Assembly (NCBI GenBank): GCA_037893225.1
Contig: JAZGUH010000197.1
Location: 1,240,001-1,304,000 of the forward strand
Source of the DNA: Hippasteria phrygiana
Lineage: Eukaryota; Echinodermata; Asteroidea; Valvatida; Goniasteridae
Length of the DNA stretch: 64,000 nucleotides
Direction: 5' to 3'
The notes beneath the pieces are model-generated. The model had not been told where the DNA came from. It did no database searches and saw only the letters and a list, made by a program, of their open reading frames with translations. Both the position numbers and the translations under genes were made by a program. Below, one piece after another: positions 9,938-20,638 of the stretch. Every line of letters begins with the position of its first letter. Positions within the stretch are counted from its first letter, which is position 1.

Positions 9938-10285
9938 GAATCCCGCTCCTACCAGTTTCTTTGTTCACTTTGAAAATGTATTCAAATTTACCTAATCGGT
10001 TTCCCTTGTGGATTGTTTGACAAATTATAAGTTTAAAAAAAGTTGTATCCTCATTGAGTGATCCCCACAATGTCGCTTCCCAGGTTGTATCGTAAAATTG
10101 GGTGTGATCCCTGGCTATACGGCATTCTGGGTTTATGACTTCTGACTAGCGCCCACCCGAACAAAGATACTGAAAATTTGGGAGACCGCCAACATAGGGC
10201 AAGATAGCTCAGTTGGTAGAGCGTCGGTACGATAACCCGGAGGTCGCAGGTTCGAATCCCGCTCCTGCCAGTTTCTTTGTTCACT
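9914..10285 (+). mobile_element. tRNA-derived SINE, dimeric arrangement
   Basis: A tRNA 3' half (GGTTCGAATCCC B box) and the tail word AGTTTCTTTGTTCACTTT lead into about 220 bp of body. A full tRNA-like head (10198-10270) with the same tail follows. An inverted copy with the same body-plus-head order lies at 17117-17468, and a tail fragment at 27124-27170. The order head-body-head implies tandem or dimeric SINE units. Confidence 0.7.
10198..10270 (+). other. tRNA-like SINE head
   Basis: 73 nt fold as a cloverleaf: acceptor GGCAAGA/TCCTGCC (6 of 7 pairs), D arm GCTC/GAGC and T loop TTCGAAT. The nominal anticodon loop ACGATAA has C instead of U at position 33 and a mismatched stem base. Related copies carry other loops. 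It reads as a SINE head, not a functional tRNA gene. Confidence 0.65.
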
Positions 10286-10289
10286 TTAA

Positions 10290-10319
10290 AAATAGTTTTT
10301 ATTTTAATATTGTCTGCAG
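10290..10319 (+). other. Splice acceptor upstream of MRPS33 start codon
   Basis: A T-rich run ends in GTCTGCAG|GACTGCAAGA-ATG. This is a good 3' splice site, so the ATG exon is probably preceded by a non-coding exon. No donor or promoter could be placed with confidence upstream, because a SINE occupies 9914-10285. Confidence 0.5.
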
Positions 10320-10329
10320 GACTGCAAGA

Positions 10330-10538
10330 ATGTCATCTCTTCATTCAAGACGTATGGCACGCCTGAGTGCTCGTATTTTTGGCAATATTTTTCGACCAAC
10401 AACCTCCCAGTCGATGAAAGTTGTACAGCTTATGAGTGAAAAACCACGAGAATACAAGCCACAGGTTGTGGAGTACTATCCACCTCACACTGAAGTCTAT
10501 AAGATGATGAGACGGCTCCAGTTTTTGGGATTGTACAG
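10330..10538 (+). CDS. MRPS33: Mitochondrial ribosomal protein S33, first coding exon
   Basis: Encodes the N-terminal two thirds of mS33, a small-subunit protein of the mitochondrial ribosome. The ATG at 10330 opens a frame reading MSSLHSRRMARLSARIFG, followed by RPT, SMKVV and, at the end, RLQFLGLYR; these are the hallmark blocks of animal MRPS33. The exon stops at 10538 just before GT (ACAG|GTACA), splitting an Arg codon after two bases. A pyrimidine-rich acceptor ending TGTCTGCAG at 10319 lies 10 bases before the ATG, so a non-coding 5' exon probably lies upstream. Joined to 36369-36474 it gives 315 nt, that is 104 residues plus stop, close to the about 106 residues usual for the family. 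Upstream residues read in the same frame come from a tRNA-derived SINE and are not part of the protein. Confidence 0.93.
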
Positions 10539-10627
10539 GTACACATTTTTGGATAACTGTTTATTAAATACATGTACATCATGTACATGTACATATGTAC
10601 GTGTACATACACTACATGTACGCAGGA

Positions 10628-10670
10628 GTTTTGATTTGATTTGATTTGATTTGATTTGATTTGATTTATT
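10628..10670. repeat. (TTTGA)n microsatellite
   Basis: About eight tandem TTTGA units just inside the MRPS33 intron. Confidence 0.9.
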
Positions 10671-12922
10671 CGCAATTGCCACATAGAAATGATATTGATT
10701 AATTAATTTACTGTAAATCAAAAATTAAACATGGAGAGTTCCCCATACAATGGAAAAAGCAGGGATAACGCAAACAAGTTTTAAACACTTATTTCCATTG
10801 CGGTCCCAAGAGTTGCAGTAACAACATTCAAAAACATTGTTTTGCCTTGTTCTCACTACTGCTGCCCATGGCCCAATTAAGCACAAAAGTTGTTACCATA
10901 GTGTATTTCACAACTAAGTTGTGCTGACACTTCCATGCAAGATATATATTGATGCATCACCATTTCCTGTGTTCACTACTGTTCACTACAGTAAAATCGC
11001 GATAACTTATGTCGAAGCTATTCCTGGCAAAAGAGTAGGATATTGTGTACATAAATACTCCCCTAACTCGAATTGCCGTCACCGGTGAATCCGTATAATT
11101 TGTTTTAGTCGGTCCAAAAGAAACCACTGCAAAAAAAGCCACAGTGAAGTGTCAACCGTCGCAAAAACTTGTTTATATGATTCATAATTGCTATCCCCTT
11201 CGTAGACAGGGTGCATGTGCCATTGTAATTGATTTGGTCACACGTAAACACACAATCGACCATAACTGCAACCAATCCTTGTTTTTTGGCCTGATCACTA
11301 CAGCTTGCCCAATGTTTCCTGCACACCGACAGTTGAATTGCTGGCTCTTTGCGGTGTCCAAATGACCGCATTGAAAACCTTTGAGGGTGCCGTGCGCACC
11401 TGGCTTTCAAGTTGTCTGTCCAATCAGAGGCAGAAGCTGGCTTAGTGCAGTGGACATGTGACCGGATAAAAAAAAACAATCACTGGCTCTGTGCGGTGTC
11501 CACGTGACCGCATAGCAATTTCTGAGGATGCGACGTGCGCTGAAATCGAAGCCTAAAGTGCATGCACAGATCCGTGAAAACTCACAACAGTGCACCCTTT
11601 GTCAGTTGTATAATAATGCATACAGATTGCACTTGCAGAGTTTCTTAGACAAACGTGATATGAAATAAAGATTTCCTACACAAAGTTATATTATATATGA
11701 CATTTGGTGGTTTATAATTCCATTACAGAAAACATCTCACCTCTGTTTAGGCGTTCCAATTTTTTAGTTGTTTTACGGATTTCGGCGACGTAAATTGTTG
11801 AAAAATGAAGAGACAAAAATCGGCAAGAACAATTTAAAACAAAAAATTTCCCCCAGCGACAGATTTCTTAAACATTGATTGGAAATTTGAATTACAAAAA
11901 CCCAAAAAACACCCAAAACTCTCTTTTTCAGACCATTTTTTCGAGAACTCGTGAAACTGAAACTCCTGAAAGGTGCTGACGTTATGCTAACGTTTACTGC
12001 TAGTGCTAGTGCTGGTGATTGCAAAGAAAATTCTGCTGGTCTATATAGTCAGTGATAGTACTAGGCCTACATCATGCCTGCGGTTCGTCATGTACATGTA
12101 GGCCTTAAAAGTCCAGACCAAACGAAAAGACCAATACATGTACATGTACATGTATATACTCTACTTGAAATCACCGGTTTGGTGTTACGATAACAAAACA
12201 TGGACCTATCGGGCGAAACCAAAGACGCAACGATGCCGCGCCGAGGTTTGATGAGCAAGGCCCAACGCGTTGTTTGTTTACCATTTTGATGCAGGGCCGG
12301 GTACCCGTTCCGAAAGAGAGACCAGCGCTATCACAGTCTTCCCTGGCCCCTTCCATTGTTTAAATGTTCTCTCTCGTGCCTTGATATAGAATACAACCAG
12401 CGCAGCGGGGTATGCGTAACCCTGGGAACAGCGCACGTGCGCATATTTTGTTGTTGCAGGACTTGGGACGGGTTGGTGTTAGACGTAATACACATTGTAA
12501 GCATACTGGTCTGATACCCTTACGACACTCACGGGATGGACTGGATATCGCGTGACCTGTCAAAACTCTTTTCTGTCGAGCCCAGCCAGACCTAGTACTA
12601 CATGTAGTACATGTAGTACCTGCCCGAGAATATTTTTCTGTCACTTTACAGAAGGGAAGCGAGGTAGGAAAAACGCTTGATGGACGTCGCCTTTGACGAA
12701 AGTATCGGATCTTTGGCAGAGGCGATGGGGGTTGGTGAACAGTTAGTGACAATCCATGTAACTTAACCTCCAGAACGGCAGGAACAATCGTAACAGAAAA
12801 TAGTTTAAACTCTTAAAAGACCTTTTTCTCAGTATTTTACTTTTTTGACTTGTTAAAAAATGCGAAAATTAAACGGCCAAGCCGCCATAACTTGTCAACG
12901 GGGTGTCCAGTTTCAGTTTGTT
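10671..12922. other. Intron stretch without recognised features
   Basis: Unique-looking intron DNA. It holds short ACATGTAC runs (12137-12154) and a CATGTAGTA palindromic cluster near 12594-12620. Small open frames here show no motif. Confidence 0.5.
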
Positions 12923-13026
12923 GAGCGCAATCTGGAGTTTTGCTCAAGTTTATTGTACTCCCTCGTGAGTTCATTTAGATTTCATTCAACCTACAATAAA
13001 CTTGCGCAAAACTCCAGATTGCGCTC
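12923..13026. repeat. 35-bp-arm hairpin
   Basis: Arms 12923-12957 and 12992-13026 are reverse complements with one mismatch, separated by 34 nt. The stem GAGCGCAATCTGGAGTTTTG is GC-mixed and not a simple repeat. It could be a pre-miRNA-like hairpin or a relic of an inverted duplication. Confidence 0.8.
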
Positions 13027-13372
13027 GACAAGTTTAGAGATTAAAGTAATACATTTGGGAACAAAATATGAGATTGTATTGACTTTTTATATTTTCATAT
13101 TGTCCATTCGTCAGCATTTTTGTTTTTGTTTGTTTTTAATTTTTAGTTATTGTTTTGCTAGGGGCTACTAAACCATGTAAACATTTATAGTTCAGAAAAT
13201 ATCCTATTTTAAACATGAAACTGAATAAAATTCTGATGTTTTTAACAGTTATTTGACACAATAAAGTGGCACGTCTATTTAAATACAAACATTAACATTT
13301 ATCCAATTTATTTCCAACTTCAGACAATGTTCAATTCTACAGTTATGAACATTCACAACAATAGTTCATCAT

Positions 13373-13407
<35 letters not shown>

Positions 13408-14720
13408 TCTTTCTGGTAATGAAACCAAGGATTCCTCAAAAGCGCCCTGGGCACTGTAGCTCGAAAGCCTGAAGAAACCTGTAGAGAGAAGACAATGAGA
13501 AGAAGTTACAGTTTTAGAGGTGGGAGGAAAACCCCAGAAGAATATTCTGGGGAAAACCCATGCATGTACATGTAATGTGTTAGTGTCAAAGAAACTTTAA
13601 CCTTTGCGATACATTTTTTACTGGTATACAAAATATATACATGTACATGTCATCGGCCAATTTTTAATTTTTTTTCCTGCCTGACGACCCTTTTTAGCAC
13701 CTAAAAAATCCGTAAAACAACTAATAACATTGGAATGGCCTTACCTACATTTGGTTATCAGTGCACAAGTGCACAAACCTCGCTGAAAAGAAAGTGCCAA
13801 AAAAGCCGCACCCTGTGCGCCCACTGCATGCCCCATAAAGGACCTTGTAACAGCAGCTAGGCCTGTGCTTTCACGGGTAATTTTGGATCCAGGTACCCGA
13901 ATGCCGCTCTGGTTCGGTTCTCGGGTACCCGAAAGTGCACCGTTCAGAAAAAAAAAAAAAACTCTGTATGCTGTGATTTTTGCTGTCTATACATAATGTC
14001 TTAAAAAAATGGGCTCGCATGTAAATGTAGTGTGCGGCCGCTGCATACAGCAAGCCAACCGTAGATTTGACTTGATTCCACATCTCAATTGACTTCCGAG
14101 AAAATTGAAATTAAATGCAGTATAAAAGCAGATGTTTAAAAATAATACCTGAAACTTGACATCGATGTTTCAATTGTTCCAGGCTTGTTAGGCCAAGTAA
14201 AACAAAATTGATGTTTCTCGTCCTGGCTTTCAAAAAAAAAAGGAGGAGGCAGCGCTTTACTACTTACTATTTTTCCATTTTTTGCTATTTTGTTCCCAAG
14301 ATGGCCGCCATGTTTAATATGACTGCCACGGTATATTTAATAAGAGTTTCTTGTGCTATTTGAGTTATACTGATGTAATATATGACAAACAAATGATTTG
14401 TATCATTTTAATCCACTTGCTAAGCAAGTTTCCAAATTCAGAAACAGTAAAAAAATGCAACACTGGTATTTGTGAATTTCTGATTGCACGATCTCAAACT
14501 GCCAATCGAAACACATTCTAGTATTAAAACACAACACACTTAATTTGCAAAGTACAGCTTTTCTAGTTCCAGGTGTTTGTTTTTCCTTTGATTTCAGTCG
14601 TTTTGTATGCTGCTGCCGTACTACACATCAAGAAGCTGAAGCACACCATTTTTTTAGCGACTGTGTATTATACTAATACGCACAGTCATGCAATATCATA
14701 TACATAGCGTAACATGAACA
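13027..14720. other. Intron stretch without recognised genes
   Basis: Contains an (ATT)n microsatellite at 13375-13404 and two GGTACCCGA words near 13890-13930. I see no exon or element boundaries. Confidence 0.5.
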
Positions 14721-14724
14721 TTAA

Positions 14725-16114
14725 AGAGGAACTAAAACGCAAATTTTTCTTTTGACTTTTTGGACTTTTCCGACAGTTTAAATACTCTTTTAACTGATGG
14801 AGATTAGTTTGCAGACGAGAGGGATTTTTTTATTTAACAAAAAAGGGTTGTTATTCTGAACCATTTATCCTGTTTCGCGAAAGCTCATTATGTATGTTAA
14901 ATGTATGTACGTGACCCCGTGACGTACACGTGTAGAGTCGGTTGATGCTACAGCCAAACACTATGCATGTACGTACGTGGAGTTGATGCTGCTGAAGAGT
15001 TTTTGTCTGCCTAACTCCTCCGTTTTCCCGTCTATTTTGTCTAATTTTGATATTATTTCAGTATGAACATGGTTCTGAGATAATCATTATGCCTCGATCG
15101 TGTGTAGTTAGTTGGGGGTTGCACAAGGAACAGCGACAAAAACCATGACCTAACCTTACTGCGATTCCCAGTGCTGAATGGAGCTCAAAGGCGACAGTGG
15201 GTCCGCTTTGTAGACAATACAATATCTGATTTTGGGCTGTCGAAATGGTCGAAAATATGTGCAGAACATTTCGCCAAAGACTGTATAGATGATAGTATGA
15301 AAACTCAGCTGGGTTTGAAGGCACAATTCCGTTTGAAGGCTGAAGCCATTCCAACTCTAAAGGCACCGAGCATTCCAGTCTGTCCCGGACTCACGCGCAC
15401 CCCCGCGACGACGTTCCCTGCGGTTGCCGTCTCGAGCAGCCAGAGCCCCGGCCGTCTCCCTGTCCACGCTCGCTTGACTCAACATGCATTGTACACGCAC
15501 AGTACCGCATGCGCTGCAGCATGCGATTGAGTCTGGTACCTTATAACAGAAATTGTGTGTATAGTTCTGAGAAGGTGCGGGTCCTTATGAGGGCTGCATA
15601 AGCAAAGTCGCCAGACTAGAGTATAGCATCAGCTCACACAAAACTCACCGCGCAGGTCCCAATAAAAGCCGACTGCAAACAAAGGAAAGTATGACTCATA
15701 ACTAGCTTTTCAGCAAGAACAAGCCTACAACCCCAATTCTAATTGTGTCTCACAAAGATGTCAACACTTTAAAATATGTTTATCGTAGTTTTACTCCTGA
15801 ATCATGAGCAAAAATCACAGCAAGTAATACTAGCCTTAGAAAAAAAAATACGTACAGACTCTACGTAAAACATTGTCGTATAATACAGTGACGTCATATG
15901 TTTCTACACGTATACGTCAATACTCGCGCGATACGGCACGCAGTTGACCTCGGCCTTTTCTGAATCGAGTCAAAGTGGCTCAGAAAGAAAAGGCTCAAAA
16001 ACATTTATTTTTTATTTTTCAGAATCATGAAACTTGTTACATTAGTTTTGGGGAGGCATAAACTATCAGATAAGTCCAAAAAGTCACAAAAAAATTTGGC
16101 GTTTTAGTTGGTCT
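14725..16114 (+). mobile_element. Kolobok-like DNA transposon, copy 1
   Basis: Element of 1390 bp bounded by TTAA at 14721-14724 and 16115-16118. The inverted ends are AGAGGAACTAAAACGC on the left and the complement AGACCAACTAAAACGCC on the right, extending about 50 bp. It carries a THAP-domain exon on the + strand (separate entry). A TTAA duplication plus an N-terminal THAP domain is the Kolobok combination. The catalytic part is absent, so this is an internally deleted copy. Confidence 0.75.
15089..15369 (+). pseudogene. THAP zinc-finger fragment of transposase, copy 1
   Basis: A THAP domain is a C2CH zinc finger that binds element ends. Here the ATG at 15089 gives MPRSCVV, then a 4-nt duplication (AGTT) breaks the frame. 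The correct frame resumes with the block NGAQRRQWVRFVDN, then KWSKICAEHF (the CxxH pair) and AIPTL in place of the AVPTIF box. The start follows a TTATTTCAG acceptor, as for an internal exon. It is inactive because of the frameshift and the lack of a catalytic domain. Confidence 0.75.
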
Positions 16115-16118
16115 TTAA

Positions 16119-16250
16119 GGGCTTGAAATGAACGACGGCCAGTGCCGTCGTTACCTTTTTACCCAAAACGTTATGGGGACAAAAAATGTCCCCACAACTC
16201 GGTCAGATTTTTTCAAACAAAATAAATTGTCCCCATAACTAGGTGTACGC
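16119..16250. repeat. Dispersed TGGGGACA repeat with small hairpin
   Basis: A hairpin AACGACGGC / GCCGTCGTT at 16132-16153 is followed by a sequence with paired TGGGGACA / TGTCCCCA words. An inverted related copy lies near 46760-46865. Confidence 0.5.
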
Positions 16251-16253
16251 TAG

Positions 16254-16620
16254 AGTGTAAATATCTGCAATCGTGGACGTCCCATTGTTCCTCTTTTGTT
16301 TATACTTTTTCGGAAGGCCTCCCATATGTTTTGTACACAATTTTTAATCGTGGACGTTCGGTCAAACGTGGACCCTTTGTCTATGACCTAACCCTTTTGT
16401 CCCTAGTCCACGATTGCCGGTATATACATACTTACACACCCACCAGTGTGTAAATACCTGCAATCGTGGACCTCCCATTGTTCCTCTTTTGTTTATACTC
16501 TAACTTTCTTCGAAGGCCTCCTATATGTTTTGTACACGATTTTCAATCGTGGACCTTGACTCAATCGTGGACCGTATTGTCCTCTTTGTTAAAGGTCCAC
16601 GGTTTGAATAGCTATACAAA
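16254..16620. repeat. Two-copy tandem repeat, about 192 bp
   Basis: TGTAAATATCTGCAATCGTGGACG at 16254 recurs, slightly changed, at 16446, followed by parallel sequence including TTGTTTATACT and TTTTGTACAC. The unit repeats GTGGAC words. Non-coding. Confidence 0.7.
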
Positions 16621-17116
16621 CACGCACACACCGGGTAAACGGTGTAAACATACTGAATCTGGCTTTTCGACAGTACACACATCACATACTTTGTACACAA
16701 ACTGAATCTAGTCCAGTTTCGGAGTGTGCCGATACTTCAAGCAGTGACACCCCCACCGCAAGAATAAATGTGTGTATTCGTACATAAATACCAGCAGGAG
16801 TAGGTACGGCAGATCTTACGTGCAAAGTGAACTGACTTTCTTTTTCTCAGTACTTGCACGCGCAGTACACAATACGCATTGATGTTCGTGTACGAGGCAT
16901 ACGAAGATAGTCACAACACGTGGTGAGTCATGCGATGTCAGTATGGTAGGGCCTATACACATGTACCATGAACAGTTGTATAAGCCAATTCGATGTCTTG
17001 GGCGCGCAGGGAATTGTGGGATAGAAATTGGATAAACAAACCCATGTATGTGGGCGCGCCATTCGTGTTGTGCATAGCGTACTCAAAAGTAGTCAATTTC
17101 AAACAGTGATAATAAG
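16621..17116. other. Unassigned intron stretch
   Basis: No gene, element end or strong repeat recognised. Confidence 0.5.
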
Positions 17117-17468
17117 TTTTCAAAGTGAACAAAGAAACTGACAGGAGCGGGATTCGAACCTGCGACCTCCGGGTTACCGTACCGGCGCTCTACCAACTGA
17201 GCTATCTTGCCCTATGTTGGCAGTCTCCCAAATTGTCAGTATCTTTGTTCGGGTGGGCGCTAGTCAGAAGTAATTAACCCAGAATGCTGTATAGCCAGGG
17301 ATCACACCCAATTTTACGATACAACCTGGGAAGCGACATTGTGGGGATCACTCAATGAGGATACGACTTTTTAACTTATATTTCATCAAACAATCCACAA
17401 GGGAAAGTGACTACGTGAATTTTAATACATTTTTAAAGTGAACAAAGAAGCTGGCAGGAGCGGGATTG
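17117..17468 (-). mobile_element. tRNA-derived SINE dimer, inverted copy
   Basis: On the - strand the order is tRNA 3' tail (17468-17440), body, tRNA-like head (about 17210-17150, anticodon loop ACGGTAA, not a standard U33 loop) and the tail word AGTTTCTTTGTTCACTTT. It matches 9914-10285 along its length. Confidence 0.7.
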
Positions 17469-18947
17469 TTTGATGAGTGATAATAAGTATTAGCATGGCT
17501 CTAAATCAATTAACAAGTGCCCTGATATCAAAAGGAATATTGACTCTTACGACCCATGGTGTTTATATAGAAACAAAATCAAACTTTCAACTTCCGCTTT
17601 TCACGCGTCGGTGCCGCAACGTTCATTGAAATCACATGTAAAACTCTAAATCTCTTTGACAAATTGTAACTTTTTTTGAATGTAACTTTATAAATAAAAG
17701 AAACGCCAAAAAATGCCTAAGCTTTGTACACATGAAGTCCAAACTATTATAAACATTGTGATATAAAAAGAAAATCAGACAAACCAGGCGCACTTAGTCA
17801 ACAAGTATTTTTATAGATCGAGTACAGAAGCAAAACGATTATTTTGTAACAACCCCGAGACATCTTGCGTGGCGGAAACCAGACTGGTACCGTATGCGTA
17901 TTGTGTTTAGATTCCATAAGTCCATTGCCAGACTTAGTCTGGCTCGCAGTACGCGACGCATGTTCCGTGTTGCTGCGTTGTGCGAAGCGATATTTGGAAC
18001 TAATTTTGCCCGTGTCTCACGGGCTGGACGTCCGGTGGGCCCGGACAATGTGCTAGGGTTCGGGAAAAATCACAACTTTTTTGTTCTGAGCGGTAAAATG
18101 CCGATTCCAAAATCAAGTTATAGTTTATTTAATGGGGTTCTATATGATGGCAAACATTTCGACAGGTTTGGAAAATTTAGACTTGTAATATGAAGAAATC
18201 CAAGCTGAAATGGAAAAACGCATGTCTAAGAGGTGCGTTGCTATCGGGCAGGGATAGTTGGTGCATGCGCGAGCGAAACATCGAACTGGCTTATTGCGAA
18301 CGTGGAAAAGGAGTCCAGACCAATTCTTAAGGCAAAAACAACCAAGGAACTTCGTTTTTGTTTCTAATATTTTCACGATTTGTTTTCTTTTTTCTCCTTT
18401 TTTTCGGAATAGTAAATAGTAAAAAACAGGAGGTGGCGGCCAGAAAGGTGGCGGGCGGGGACGAGAAACATTTAATTTTTTTACTTGGCCTCATTAATCC
18501 GCGGAGGTATCCTGCAGTGTTTATACATCGGACTAGGCCTACGTGGGTCAATCCATAAATAAGGAATGGTAAAAATGTACATTCCTATACTTTCTTGGCG
18601 GATTTGTCATAACATTTTGTATAGTTAGTCCACATATTCATTTCTGTGTTTTTATATAACGAATATCAGTGTGCACTAAATAAAACCAACAAAATTTGTA
18701 TCATAAGAATGCATTGTCGTAATTTTGGTTTAAAATAACATAAAATTGTCACTTTTTAGTCAAAACGTTGTGACATTGAAACACCGCATTTAATAAGTTT
18801 TCTCTTCTTTTTTAAGGGTTAACTTGGTTATTTATAAACTAAAATGATTGATAACACACCAATGTTGAAAGTAAAACTCACATTTCATAAATAATTTGAT
18901 ATTTTTTTAACATGAGAGGTTTGGCAAAAATATGTTCACTGTGTAAA
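17469..18947. other. Unassigned intron stretch
   Basis: An open frame of 99 codons starts at 17894 on the + strand, but its translation has no recognisable domain. No element termini were found. 18370-18430 is T-rich. Confidence 0.4.
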
Positions 18948-18955
18948 CTTTGGTG

Positions 18956-20168
18956 TAAGGATGGGGAATTTACGTTTAATTTGATAAACGTTTAGCAAAA
19001 CTTTCCCGTAGCGTTTAAACTTTTAAACTTTAGTCACACTTGCAAAAAGGCTGCCGCCCACCCCAGCATTTGTGGGGTAACTGCGGTGTGGATAAATGCA
19101 CCTGTGTTTCGGCCAGCTAAGAATTCCAATTGGCAATGTCTCCAGCGTGCACATGGAAGGAACCACAACCAATGACGTATTTATTTGCTGGGAACCAGCT
19201 CATTTAATTGGCTGAAATATTATCATCACTGTCCATCAGCAAAAACAAACGGGGGTCATTAACTAGTGGCACATCCTCAAAGTCCAGTGTACAGCTGAAC
19301 CCATACTTTGTAATAAACAAGAGACACAATGTATCAATTTGAACAATGGTGCTGTCAATCATTCTCTGGAAAGACTTTTTTGGAGTTGGGATTTTATTTG
19401 GGCATTTTTTTCAAAGACCGTGGAAAACTTTATACGAAAAAATGAGTTTGGAAACTGAAATGAACATGAAATTTCACCCGTTTTGTGTATGCACATGGAT
19501 AAACGATTGGGGGATATTGCCAAGTCCAAATAATTTAATAAATGTATCTTTTGTTTTCGTAGTAGAGGTTAAAACTGGATTAAAAAAAGGCCCGGTATTA
19601 ATAGCCCAGATTATATGCTAGAGCAAATTTAGCACATTATTTTAATTAGACTAACACTAGGACGTAGGAGAGCCGTCTGCGCCGAGCATTAATCTTGGCC
19701 CAGTGGCGTTTTGAAAACATCAAACACAGACAATTGTATACACTGTGTATTATTGACACAATACATGTAGATAGTTGCTAGTCATTGAGAGATAGATGTA
19801 TCAATTAAACTTCTTGGAATGTGATCACGTACTATTAACCCTCCTGTCTCAGGGCCAAAATCGACCCAGCTGCTGTACAGATCAAAACCTATCAAATTTC
19901 AGATTGAAACACACACAAACTGTCAGAGTTGGTGTTTAGAGATTTTGATAGGCTGTGATAGTTATAAGTATAGGAGGGTTAAGGCTTTATAAATTAACTA
20001 AATTTACAAAGATCGTAGATTCTTTGTAAATAAAACTTGAAGGTACATGTAGATTACGTAAATACAAGGTCCCATTTTTGATATTTGAGTTTCGTTTAAA
20101 CGTTTGGGAAAATTTCTAAACGGAATTACATTTTTTTTTCGTTTAAACGTGTAAACGCCCCATCCTTA
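18956..20168. mobile_element. hAT-like non-autonomous element
   Basis: The ends TAAGGATGGGG and CCCCATCCTTA are inverted, and an 8-bp duplication CTTTGGTG flanks them (18948-18955 and 20169-20176). An 8-bp duplication with short TIRs is typical of hAT elements. It is 1213 bp including a nested MITE (19839-19978). Both ends are rich in CGTTTAAACG. No transposase was recognised. Confidence 0.75.
19839..19978. mobile_element. piggyBac-like MITE nested in hAT-like element
   Basis: 140 bp beginning CCCTCCTGTC and ending ATAGGAGGG, flanked by TTAA on both sides (19835-19838 and 19979-19982). TTAA plus CCCT ends is the piggyBac signature. Confidence 0.65.
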
Positions 20169-20176
20169 CTTTGGTG

Positions 20177-20638
20177 TCCCCTAAAAAATGTTTACACGGT
20201 GAATGCTCCATTATATACATGTATGTTCAATTTTGATGACTAGTTTAAGCTTGTACTTTGTTTCAAAGTATGTGAAAGTTTGTAAATAGAATTTAAGGAA
20301 ACAAGAAAAATATGTTCATTCTAAATTTTGACGGACCCCAATTTTTACATTGTGAAACTTTGTGGTTGAATTAATAATATTTGCCAGGCTTAATTTGTGG
20401 ACATTTCTAGATAAAATTTAATCTGGATGCAGATTTTTAACATGCAATATGTAAAATTTGGATGACTTGTTTCAAAATTTGTTTCAATATCAGGCAATAC
20501 AACTTTGGTGTCCCCCTAACTTCTTTACACGTGAAACTTTGTTTTTGTGCCAAAAGAATGAGATAGAGCCACCAATTGACTTATCAATTGAGTTTTTATC
20601 TCAGAATTGACCACGTTATCTAAAGTAAACACAATTTA
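20177..20638. other. Stretch between hAT-like element and CRE block
   Basis: AT-rich. The word AACTTTGGTGTCCCC recurs near 20509 and at the hAT target site, so the host DNA here is itself repetitive. No gene. Confidence 0.4.

Noticed and set aside
10198..10270. Functional tRNA gene (Ile-like anticodon GAT)
   Set aside because: U33 is replaced by C, the anticodon stem has a mismatch, and related copies carry the same SINE tail and body. It is a SINE head.
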